Shown here one piece after another: positions 54,931 to 64,000 of a DNA stretch of 64,000 nt. Source of the stretch: Tachypleus tridentatus (Eukaryota; Arthropoda; Merostomata; Xiphosura; Limulidae); assembly GCF_004210375.1 (NCBI RefSeq), contig NC_134834.1, positions 159,669,290 through 159,733,289 of the forward strand. The letters run 5' to 3'. The translations under genes and the position numbers were made by a program. Within the stretch, counting starts at the first letter, position 1. Each line of letters begins with the position of its first letter. The notes below the pieces were generated by a model. That model was not told the DNA's origin. It made no database searches and was given only the letters and a program-made list of their open reading frames with translations.

Positions 54931-56611
54931 AACACAATGTTTGCCAGTTATTGAGTAAAATTTTATATATTATAAATGTTTCTGTATAATGTATCATTAT
55001 GAAAGATTTTCGTCATGCATTCCATCTATCTGCCACTTAATTATATTCTTGAACATATTATGCTTGTTAAAGGCGCCAATGAATGATAGTTGTACTATTG
55101 TGCCACAAAACTTCTAATACCTTTTTTTTCCTGCCCTTTGGAGGACAAAAATTTATGAGCTGTACCAACTAACAATCGTTTTGGTCAATTTCTTGGAAAT
55201 TTCTTATCAAGTGAAAAGAGTTTGAGATATTTTATTTTTCAATTCATTTTGTTTTGACTTATGACGGAAGGATAACTACTTTTAAACATTAATATTCTAA
55301 TTTTCCATTGAAGGAATGTTTGTTCTTTACAAAAAAATTGATTCAAAACTGTTTTTCAAATTGTCCGATAATTTTTCATGACTCAGACTTTCGTAATTCT
55401 GTCACCTTTAAACCTTCCTGCTCATACATAATGGGTATGTTTTTCATGATATAAAAACTATTTGGTGTAGCGTTTTTATTTAGTTTATTTTGTGAATGGA
55501 TATTGTATGATTGTTTATTGTTTTTATTGTAAGAGAGTTAAAACCATACGACTATTGGAAGTTATGTTTGTAATTCATTGATGTCGAAAAATACAGCCAG
55601 CAGACGATTTAGCAGTAGATATATAAATAGTATTAAATGATCAGAAAACATTATACAGACAAGGGGAATAGCAGTAAAAACTCACGGCCAAGGAAATGTT
55701 CAGTGTGAAGTTAACTAAGGTAGAAGTGACAGGCCTAACAATTAACGTTGGCCTTATATGTTAGAGAAACTAACAAGAGATAAGAAGAAAAAATTATTCC
55801 GGTAAAACGTGGTTCTAAAATGATTGAATCAGCCTAAATTCACTTTGACAAAATGAATAGAGGATATTTTGAAGAAAGAACACCGAGCGATCACTGGAAA
55901 AGCAGTATACGACGGTAGTAACTTGTGCCAACTTGAAAGCGAATTATACACAGAATGCTAGTACAGTAGAAATAGGGAAGGAAAGTTCGGTTTGCCAACT
56001 AAAAACGTAAAGTAAGTGAATATGCCTCAGTGGACTTTTGACAAGAAAAAGAAAACTATATAGTGTTTATAATATCCGTATGACCACTGTAGCGCAAAGA
56101 ATTTATTGTACATGCATTAAACTAGTTTCGAATGTTGTATTATTTTGAAAACAAATGGAGTGCATGCTGTTCACTTATCATTGAATTTATCGCCAGCAAG
56201 TCACAGACATCTACTGTAGAAGAATCGTAAGACCAACAACAACAATATAGTATATATTTAAATTGTAATAAAAAGTATAAGTAAAGGCGATTAATTGATC
56301 ATTGGCAAACACATGCCTTAACATCGAACAGTTTTTATGTCCAGTAATGGAATGCTTGTTAATGTAAGTAAATTGTTTTCTTCTGGTTATATTTTAGTTA
56401 CTTGGTCTCTAATTACGGAATCGATTCTTGTATCCCATGAAACCTGAAAGAGTGTCTATCAAAAAATGTCTTCTTATACTTTCCAGCTAATTTTGTGAGA
56501 TGGCGATGTAAATTTCTTTACATTTCTTAGTATTCCACCTTTTTGTCGTTTGAATCGTTTCTATATCCAGTCACAAATAAACTGACTTTTTCCTCTTTTA
56601 AACAATTAGCT
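54931..56611. other. AT-rich spacer, nothing recognised
   Basis: About 1.7 kb without frames over 60 codons or any repeat seen. One of the emptiest parts of the window. Confidence 0.5.
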
Positions 56612-56615
56612 CCTG

Positions 56616-56745
56616 TTGTTGTGTTATTTTGAATTAAGCACAAAGCTACACAAGCGGCTATCTGTCCTCTGCCCGCCACGGGTATCGAAACCCGGTTTTT
56701 AGCGTTGTAAGTCCGCAGACATACCGCTGAGCTACTGCGGGGCTT
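56616..56745 (-). mobile_element. SINE family C
   Basis: GAATTAAGCACAAAGCTACA, GGCTATCTGTCCTCTGCCC, CGGGTATCGAAACCCGG, GTAAGTCCGCAGACATACCG. AGCTCCT just before and shortly after the copy may be its target-site duplication. Confidence 0.93.
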
Positions 56746-57327
56746 ATCAGCTCCTTCTTTTTTTTACAAATTATTGACTTTTATTGTCTCGTTTGTTACG
56801 ATGAAATCCACAGTAATCTCGTTATGAATCTTCCAGACTTCTTCATTTTACAATATTGTTTTTCCTTCCGTGATTCCAATTTCTCTAATAATCTTCTGAA
56901 TTCCTAATTGTTTTCCGATTTCCCCTTCACCCTTGCTAATCACAGAATTGGGCTTTTCTCCGAATAAAGGGAGGCCATTTCAGAGAGACGACTTGGTAAA
57001 TGATGCTTAAATTTTTAGCTTTAAGGAAGTTCCGCTACGCTAACTGGGTTTATTTGATTTAATTATTTTATTCCACTATTCATTCATACATATATATATG
57101 TATGTATATGTTTCATTTATTGAAAATGATGTTGAATTACAGAATGATACTTTTATAAACCAGCGAACTCTTACTGGTGTTTTGACTTTTATAGTAGACG
57201 TCCTAGACATTAAAATAGTCCTCTCACATTAACTAAGCTGATATTCCAAATTGTAAATAATAAATACAAGAGTTAATTAAGATTCCATGAAAATATACAT
57301 TTCTTTAATTAAGAACTATCATCGATG

Positions 57328-57427
57328 ATTCAGTGGTAAATCTAAGAGCCTGTAACTTAAAACAGGGGGTTTTGATAGTGCAGTGGGCAGAGAATCACTT
57401 CTGGGACTTTGAGTCTAACAACAAAAC
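57328..57427 (+). mobile_element. SINE family C, diverged
   Basis: GATTCAGTGGTAAATCTAAG, CAGTGGGCAGAGAATCACTT, tail CTAACAACAAAAC. Head and box B barely recognisable. Confidence 0.55.
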
Positions 57428-57671
57428 AAATGTTTGAAAATTGTCCAGAGAGCCACGTCAATAACAGTTTTCTACGCGTCAAAATAACTGACAATTAAAA
57501 TGAAAAGTCACATAATACGATACCTATTATAAAAAACTACGGTACAATCACATGATCTAGTATCAATACTATCAAAAGTCTGGTATAAAACACTCAAGAC
57601 AATCATTTAAAGACTATTTTCAGCAAGTTGAAAATGATATCTACTTATGGGTAACATAAAAGTACCTTTAG

Positions 57672-57912
57672 TGTTCAGCAGTAAGTCTGAGGGTTTGTTT
57701 TGTTTTTTTTCGTTTTTTGAATTAAGCACGAAGTTACACAATGGGCTATCTGTGCTCTGCCTATCTCGGGTATCGAAACCCGGTTTTTAGCGTTGTAAGT
57801 CCGCAGACATACCGCTGAGCCACTGCGTCTGAGGGATTATAACACTAAATATCCGGAATCGATACCCTTAGTTGGCATAGCAGACATAACCCACTGTATA
57901 ACTAAGTTTTAT
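57672..57912 (+). mobile_element. SINE family C split by a second family C copy in opposite orientation
   Basis: The outer copy starts GTTCAGCAGTAAGTCTGAGGG (to 57693) and resumes at 57827 with GTCTGAGGGATTATAACAC, then CGGAATCGATACCC, GACATAACCCACTGTATAAC. Confidence 0.85.
57694..57826 (-). mobile_element. SINE family C nested in the preceding copy
   Basis: GTCTGAGGG at 57685-57693 and 57827-57835 is the 9-bp target-site duplication. Inside: AATTAAGCACGAAGTTACAC, GGGCTATCTGTGCTCTGCC, CGGGTATCGAAACCCGG, TAAGTCCGCAGACATACC. Confidence 0.95.
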
Positions 57913-57935
57913 GTGTTTTTGTATGTTAGTTTTAT

Positions 57936-58005
57936 ATCCACGGTAAAACTCAAACCCCGGACTTTAATGTTGTAAACCTGTGAATTTACTGGTGGCGCAC
58001 CAGTA
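57936..58005 (-). mobile_element. SINE family B head fragment
   Basis: AAAACTCAAACCCCGGACTT, AATGTTGTAAACCTGTGAAT, TTTACTGGTGGCGCACCAG. The tail half is absent. Confidence 0.5.
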
Positions 58006-58168
58006 AAATTTTTTTACTATATTTTTAATGTATTCCTAACAGCTATTACAGGTAGTAAAAAATTATTCGATTAACTTTTAATAAACTTATAATTTTGTAG
58101 TGTTATTCAAACCCATATATAGACAAGTTCAGTAAATGGAACTTTTTTATACTGCTAGATACAGCGTG

Positions 58169-58169
58169 C

Positions 58170-58206
<37 letters not shown>
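58169..58206. repeat. Compound (TA)n(TG)n microsatellite
   Basis: About 12 bases of TA alternation followed by 13 TG pairs. Likely polymorphic. Confidence 0.95.
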
Positions 58207-58567
58207 AAGATTGACTAATCTATGGAGCATGAGAAGTAAATTTTCATTTTACCTGACATACAAAATATTTACTAATCATAACATTGCCTGGAAGTAATGC
58301 TCTCTATTGTTTCTATTTTGTAATAGCTAAAAGTATTTGAAATGAAATACATTTGTAATTCATAATCTCAAATTAATAGGTTTCATAGCAGGGTTTATGC
58401 GTGTATGTATTGATAACAAGTAAATCACTTATTTGAGAATTTTCATATTATGCCATTCCTAAAATATGGGATTTTTCCCTTTTCACATGTTTATGTAATT
58501 TTCTTTTTTTCCCCGTAGTCTTTTTGTTATTGTCTTGTGTACCCTTGTTTTTATTATCGCCACTGGA

Positions 58568-58633
58568 ACATCTTACCCTAAGCTACTTAACATCTTACCC
58601 TAAGCTACTTAACATCTTACCCTAAGCTACTTA
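58568..58633. repeat. 22-bp tandem repeat, three copies
   Basis: CATCTTACCCTAAGCTACTT occurs three times in a row, with almost no divergence (third copy partial). Confidence 0.92.
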
Positions 58634-59006
58634 CTATAACTTGCAAATCAATCGCTCGTTAAATGTGTGAATTAAGTATCGTTAAGGGCATGTTTAGTTA
58701 TGTATAATTTCCTATTTTTTGAAACCAAGAAATACAATCCTTAAAATGGCTGCTTTGTAACCATAAAAAAATTCAAAATACTTACCTCGGATCAAACTTT
58801 TTCAAAAACAATGGAAAAAAAAAAAGTTGCATTTGCGATTTGATCAGTCACATTCGCGCGTCTGCCTATGTGTTTAAGTAAGGGATTTTGTGAACAAAAG
58901 CTATTAATAAATCACGCCAGTTGACAGCATGTTATAACTGATGACATACAGAGGTTCCAGTTTTATTGAAGTGGATCGTCTTGCCTTACTTTTCAACTTC
59001 AAAGAG
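58634..59006. other. AT-rich spacer, nothing recognised
   Basis: No repeat or frame of interest. Confidence 0.4.
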
Positions 59007-59222
59007 GACCGGTATGGCCAGATGGATAAAGCTCTTGTCTCGCAATCTGAGGGTCGCATGTTTAAATCCCCGTCCAGCCAAACATGCTCGTCCTATCAGC
59101 TGTAGCGGCGTTATAATGTGAGAGTCAATTCTGTTATTCTTTGTTAAAAGAGTAGACCAGGAGTTGGCGGTGTGTGTGTGGATGACTCGTGTAGCTTTGC
59201 GCGAAATTTAAAATAAAACAAA
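59007..59222 (+). mobile_element. SINE family A with internal deletion
   Basis: AGGACCGGTATGGCCAGATGG, anticodon-loop region TCTCGCAATCTGAGGG, GAGTAGACCAGGAGTTGGCG, then a jump over CTGCCTTCCCTCTAG...GATAGCCC directly to CGTGTAGCTTTGCGCGAAAT. Confidence 0.9.
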
Positions 59223-60470
59223 TCTTCTACTTAAAGACAGAATATGAATGTTTTCTTCTAGAAATGATGCTGACTTAAAAGTAATACATCTTTCATTTAA
59301 TTAGCTTAAAACCACCAATTTTGTCAATGTCAAATAGAAATGGTTCATTAACTTCTCAATAAATACCCTGTCAAAAACGTATAATGTCAGATGTCAAGAT
59401 ATTATGTTTCGTAAAGCCAGTTCAAAATGTTTAAACAGTGAGTTAACAAAATTAGGTTTAACGCAACTATATGCCATAATATATCTGACCAGAGAGCGCA
59501 TAAATCCAGTATTGGTTGAAATAAAGCACATAGGCACATGGGTGCACTACCATCAAACAAAATTAGTGTGCTTCCGGAAACATTGCGATAGAAACGTAAC
59601 TGTAATGTTACGTTTTCCACTTTATAGTATTTTAAGCAGATACACATGATTTAGTTAGCAGTAAACTTGCATTAAGATTGAAGGTAATTAGTATTGTAAA
59701 ATCTATATATATGAAATATTTTCTATGTCTTTACTAGTTTTAAATATTCTACTGAAATCCTTCTTTACTTGAGAACGTACACGTGTTAAAGTCAAGTTTT
59801 TCTCCCTGTCAGAGAGGTTCCTAGTGGCTGTAACAAATATTCTAGGGGGCTATTTGCTGTGGAGTTAAATAAAACCTAGAACACCTGCACGAGCGAAATG
59901 AAAGAAACTGAACGTCTGTTACATTTTTTTTTATTCTCTAGAGAAAATGTTTTAACGTTGTTCACAGACACGTTCTTTTTCTTCAGACGATTTTTAGTAG
60001 ATTTTCTGAGGGAAATTATTAACAGGATATAGTATTTACACATACGTACAAAATTTACGCTAAAGTAAAAACGCCCGAATTTTTATATTAAATAAACAAA
60101 TCTCACTGAAACTTTACGGAAAGATAATTAGTGTTAAATCTATAAATTATAAGCAGGAACTTATAACTAAAGATCGACAAATGTATCGATATTATAATGA
60201 TTAGTATGGAAAAGTCTGAACGCTTACCCGTAAAGGCATGTAATGCATACACAAATGTTATAAGTTAAAAATATTTTTATAACGTATCATAACTTTTCGT
60301 TTATTATCACATTTTTACATTTAGTTTCATTGCTCATGTTTCTCATTTATGTTTCAAGAAATTAATTAATTAAAGTTTACTTTTCGATTTTACCTTAACA
60401 GTTTCATGTTTACTTTATTACTTCTTAAACACCAAATAGACACACTTATAAACAACTAATTGACTGTTAG
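59223..60470. other. AT-rich spacer, nothing recognised
   Basis: Two 81-codon frames lie on opposite strands of the same bases (59402-59649). This fits chance. Confidence 0.45.
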
Positions 60471-60473
60471 ACG

Positions 60474-60530
60474 GCTGCACGAGTTGAACATCTGTTTGTG
60501 AATGCACGAGTTGAACATCTGTTTGTGAAT
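60474..60530. repeat. 27-bp tandem duplication
   Basis: TGCACGAGTTGAACATCTGT plus TTGTGAA occurs twice without divergence. Confidence 0.95.
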
Positions 60531-60809
60531 TATTTTAAACAAGTTTGTTTTTGCTAATTATGCCAATTAGGAAATTCAGAACAAAAACTGCGTTAATCAT
60601 TCAAACAAACAAAACTTTATATATTCTAACACATATTAGAATATTTCAGTGTACAAACAGAAAGAGAAATATGCAACTGAATCCATGAACAACTATTGAA
60701 ATAATGCATCTAACGGACATGCAACTACATGCACGAACAGCTAGGAAAACACAGGCATTACAAGTATACAAACAGCTTGAGCAATGGGCAAGTATGTGTA
60801 TGATTTGTT

Positions 60810-60930
60810 TGTCTGTTTGGAATTAAGCACAAATCTGCACAACTGGCTATCTCTACTCTGCCCACTAGGGGTACTGAACCTCGTTTCTAGGGGTGTGAGT
60901 CTGCAGACATACCGCTGTGCCACTGAGGAG
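60810..60930 (-). mobile_element. SINE family C
   Basis: TGGAATTAAGCACAAATCTG, TGGCTATCTCTACTCTGCCC, GTGAGTCTGCAGACATACCG, CTGTGCCACTGAGGAG. Only ~30 bp from the next SINE. Confidence 0.9.
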
Positions 60931-60961
60931 CTAGGTTTATGAAAAGTAAGATATACGTTTA

Positions 60962-61214
60962 TTTGTTTGTTTGTTTTATGAATTTCACGCAAAGGTACAC
61001 GAGGACTATCTACGATAGCCGTCCCTAATTTAGAAGAGTAAGGCAGCTAGTATCACCACCCACCGCCAACTCTTGGGCTGCTATTTTACCATCTAATAGT
61101 GAGATTGACCTTCACATTATAACGCTCTTACGACCATGTTTGGTGTGACGGGTATTTGAACCCTTGATCCTCAGATTATAAGTCCAGCGCCTTAAACACC
61201 TGGCCATGCCGGAT
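60962..61214 (-). mobile_element. SINE family A
   Basis: GTTTGTTTTATGAATTTCAC to CCTGGCCATGCCGGATC, with small deletions in the body (AGTAAGGCAGCTAGTATCACC). Head-to-head partner of the next copy. Confidence 0.92.
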
Positions 61215-61244
61215 CAAGAGATTCGTAGGTATATACGCAACCAG

Positions 61245-61518
61245 GGCCCGTCATGACCAGGTGGTTAAGGCGCTGGAATCGTAATACGAGGGTTGCGGGT
61301 TTGAATCCCCGTCGAACCAAACATACTCGCCCTTTCAGCCGTGGGAGCGTTCTAATGTGACGGTCAATCACGTCATTCGTTGGTAAAAGAGTAGCCCAAG
61401 AGTTGGCGGTGGGTGGTGATGACTAGCTGCCTTCCCTCTAGTCTTACACTGCTAAATTAGGGACGACTAGCGCAGATAGCCCTCGAGTAGCTTTGCGCGA
61501 AATTCAAAAACAACAAAT
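61245..61518 (+). mobile_element. SINE family A, full length
   Basis: GGGCCCGTCATGACCAGGTGG, GGGTTTGAATCCCCGTCG, CAAGAGTTGGCGGTGGGTGG, AGCTTTGCGCGAAATTCAAA. Body nearly consensus. Separated from the inverted copy on its left by 30 bp. Confidence 0.95.
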
Positions 61519-62089
61519 CTGGAGAAACAAAAACGAGTACACAGTTAGACAGAAAGATAAAACTAGTTTCAGAAACTGTCATAACAAAATTTTAATACTG
61601 CGATGAAGAATAAGCGGAACGTAAAGAAAATATTAATTCGTGGATTCCACATTTTCCCATTAGCTCTACAGAGAAAAAAAACATTTTGTATTTGTATAAT
61701 AAAATATATCTGGGGAAAAACAATGGCCACTGTTGCGGGTCAAATAACCTCCAACCCATCGTTGTTTGATAAAAACGTTAGTTCTTTACCTCTTACAGCG
61801 GTTGTAGTTACGTCTTTGTATTATTCAGTCTTGTCACATTGCAGGTGCATTTTCCTGCTGTTTTTTGTAAACTCTGACAGAATCCATCCGATAGCTCTAA
61901 CACAACTGTACTGAACTCAGGAGTGATTTGTTAGCAAGGTAATCACTCACGCAGCAAGCGATACATCTTAGAGATTCTACACAAACAAACAGCGTACATA
62001 AAAAATATTAATCCCATATTTTGTGATTTAAGAATGCTGTTTCATTACATCTGCTATCCATAAAAGAGAATCAAGACTTTCAACCACGA
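61519..62089. other. Spacer, nothing recognised
   Basis: A 103-codon frame at 61603-61914 has a lysine-rich start and hydrophobic end but no recognised motif. I leave it uncalled. Confidence 0.4.
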
Positions 62090-62310
62090 ACGTACCCTAA
62101 TTGTCAGTGTCTCGACTGAGAATGCGAGGGTTTCGGGTTCGATGCATGATGCTACAAAATATGTTTCAGTCATCGGTGCATTAGACAAGTGTCAGTCAAT
62201 CCCATTATTTAATCAAGAATAGTCTCTTTAGGGGGGTGTTGCAGTCTGGTGGTCTACCATTTGGTCAGTAGTTCAAAAGTAGGGACGGGTGTAGTTGAAC
62301 CATAAGGAAT
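62090..62310 (+). mobile_element. SINE family A/A2, highly diverged
   Basis: GTCTCGACTGAGAATGCGAG, GGTTTCGGGTTCGATGCATG, CAGTCAATCCCATTATTTAA, then an A2-like GTGTTGCAGTCTGGTGG, CAGTAGTTCAAAAGTAGGGA. Old copy with a mixed 3' half. Confidence 0.62.
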
Positions 62311-63130
62311 TCTGACATGCATATTTAAACTTTTTACACAGTTTATATTATGAAGAAGAGTCATGGTCGATAAGCTAGAGAATCTTTGTGGAGTCAACGT
62401 TTTTCTTTCATTTGTGATGATTTTTTAGTCTAATAACTTTAGCCAACCCTTCTTTATACTGAAGCAAAGGTCTACCTACCAAATTAACAAGTTTTCTCAA
62501 CAAGTTTTGTGCTTTCGTCATGGAGTTGAATAATATTGCTATTCGAACTATTTCGATACGTACATTATAATTATTCTCCAGAGTTACTTGCACGAATTGT
62601 TTACCCGAACACACACTGACGAGTTTGTAAAGACGAAGTGAGTGACGTGAGTGGTCTGGAATCGATTTTAGCTAAAAGAACGGTGTATTCTATTGTTCTT
62701 ACATCCGTATGGTCTTAGGCTATACTATATGCGTTTTAGGAAAGCTCTTTGTTTCCTTGTATTAACCAGAAAGTTCATACCGTCTTTCTGATCTCCTTTG
62801 CGCTGTATTTTAAGCCTCACTTTGATCAGTTTCAAAACCTCACTAAAGCGAAGCTGCTTGCTGTGTCGTTTCAGTTTCAACACAATTTCATTTACTGCAG
62901 TTTTGTAAAGAGATACTAATAGAAGCTCTTTCTCTGTAAAACGTTTTCAAACATGACTCTAATAGTCAGTATATTATAGTGTATTTGTTTCATAACAAAT
63001 CCACTTTGAGTAATCTGTTATATCTACTACAGAGGACTAAAACCCTAGTTTGTAAATACGTACACTTACCGCTGTCCGGCCGCAAAACAGTCAATACATA
63101 TTTTAAATCGTAACATAGGATGGATGATTT
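62311..63130. other. Spacer, with a possible SINE B head remnant
   Basis: GTTTGTAAATACGTACACTT then ACCGCTGTCCGG near 63050 resembles an inverted family B head. Otherwise nothing recognised. Confidence 0.4.
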
Positions 63131-63142
63131 TTCAAAGTTTTG

Positions 63143-63268
63143 AAATAATGTGTACAGTTCCTGTAGCCATGAGTAAATAGAAATACAATAATGTGTACAG
63201 TTCCTGTAGCCATGAGTAAATAGAAATACAATAATGTGTACAGTTCCTGTAGCCATGAGTAAATGGGA
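63143..63268. repeat. 43-bp tandem repeat, three copies
   Basis: AATGTGTACAGTTCCTGTAG begins at 63147, 63190 and 63233, each followed by CCATGAGTAAAT(A/G). The first two units are identical. An 88-codon minus frame here is simply this repeat translated. Confidence 0.96.
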
Positions 63269-64000
63269 ATAAAACCAATTATGCTTTTATTTTAGGCATA
63301 GATTTGTAGCTAAGGGTAAATAGCTTTTTTAAAAAAAAAAAACCTTTTAAGTACTGCCATAGAGAATTTATAGTAATATTAGTTCTTGTTATTTGATGCT
63401 ACATATATCATAGAGTTGTAATTCAATTGTGAAATAGTGCATATCATGTTTTATGCGATAACCTTATCTATCAGACTTATCCTGCTATAACTTCATTTTT
63501 GGAATCTTCAAAATTCATAAGTTTCAGAAAACTGCATTCTGAAACACTGCATTCTAGACCAGTGTTTCAGCTATTGGTGTTTAGGTGAACTGTCTAACGT
63601 TAGTTCGATATTTATCTGCTATTGTTGGCTGATTTGTGATGGAAATTCAGTCCGTGTTTTCATAGGAACACAGAATAATCATTTTACATTCTTCTACATG
63701 ATTTACTGTAAATAGAGTAGCGTTGATTGCTTGGTCTCTATATTTACAAGTGTTTTTTTTTTGTATGTGTCTCAGTGCTGTGCAGTCATTACACCTCTCG
63801 TTGGCTTCGTATTGTAACTGTTTCTTCAGTGTAGCCTTGCTTTCAGTATTGTAACGTTCTTTTACACTGGTTTTAATATACTAAGCTCAACTATCAATCC
63901 TTTTCTTGCCGTAATAGTATACAATATTTAGTTTCTCTTTAATGTAGACTTCAGATCAAATAAAATTCACAAAAGAAACATTCTTAAATAGCGTATAAAG
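63269..64000. other. AT-rich spacer to the window edge
   Basis: No repeat, frame or gene end recognised. Confidence 0.45.

Noticed and set aside
62990..63256. 88-codon minus frame with an internally repeated peptide
   Set aside because: The peptide repetition is a by-product of the 43-bp tandem repeat, and 43 bp is not a multiple of three.

Overview
This is a stretch of AT-rich animal nuclear DNA, almost all intergenic and repeat-packed. It holds one convincing host gene. The short interspersed elements (SINEs), with heads ending in GGTTCGAATCC-like B boxes, tails rich in AAAC and a shared AGATAGCCC...TAGCTTTG core, resemble those I associate with horseshoe crabs (Xiphosura). That assignment is inference from memory and no search was run. 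The decayed Tc1, mariner, jockey-like and SCAN-type-gag retroelements fit an arthropod or other invertebrate genome.

Layout. 1-3.9 kb: a decayed jockey-like LINE, with a nearly intact but stop-interrupted Tc1 element inserted in its 3' UTR. 4-15.5 kb: SINE fragments, an unclassified repeat (4.86-5.2 kb, two further copies later), a ~77-bp tandem array (7.56-7.95 kb) and a 178-bp MITE (10.24 kb). 15.52-16.33 kb: an intronless gene for a KCTD8/12/16-type BTB protein, the family of GABA-B receptor auxiliary subunits, with a poly(A) signal ~95 bp past the stop. 16.4-23 kb: mostly unique AT-rich DNA with SINEs. 23.25-24.92 kb: a 1.67-kb minisatellite of a 22-bp unit. 25.77-25.97 kb: a hairpin element with a 14-bp target-site duplication. 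27.9-29.2 kb: a decayed mariner transposase lying inside the second copy of the unclassified repeat. 33.9-38 kb: four different minisatellites within about 4 kb, the first split by a SINE. 39.5-41.3 kb, minus strand: a Gypsy-type LTR retrotransposon relic (coiled-coil and SCAN-like gag, possible zinc knuckle and protease traces, integrase zinc finger and start of the integrase core) lacking reverse transcriptase. 43.1 kb: a second hairpin element sharing its core with the one at 25.8 kb. 44-64 kb: SINEs, often nested or in head-to-head pairs, with short tandem duplications.

Three tRNA-derived SINE families are named here for convenience. Family A is ~280 bp with a head like tRNA-Thr(CGT). Family B is ~120 bp and ends in a CTTTGCTATAAGAAAACACAC-type tail. 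Family C is ~120 bp and ends in TTCAAAACAAAC. All three share the motif before the tail, which suggests one LINE partner mobilised them all. A variant, A2, carries a different 3' half.

The most interesting material is the pair of hairpin elements at 25.8 and 43.1 kb. They have a common CTGANGA-T-GACC-N6-GGTC core reminiscent of a hammerhead-ribozyme core, inverted arms and 14-15 bp target-site duplications. The shared SINE tail, the A2 family and the stacked SINE insertions, which allow relative dating, come next. There is no operon-like organisation. Apart from the KCTD gene, every longer reading frame is transposon-derived or looks like chance.
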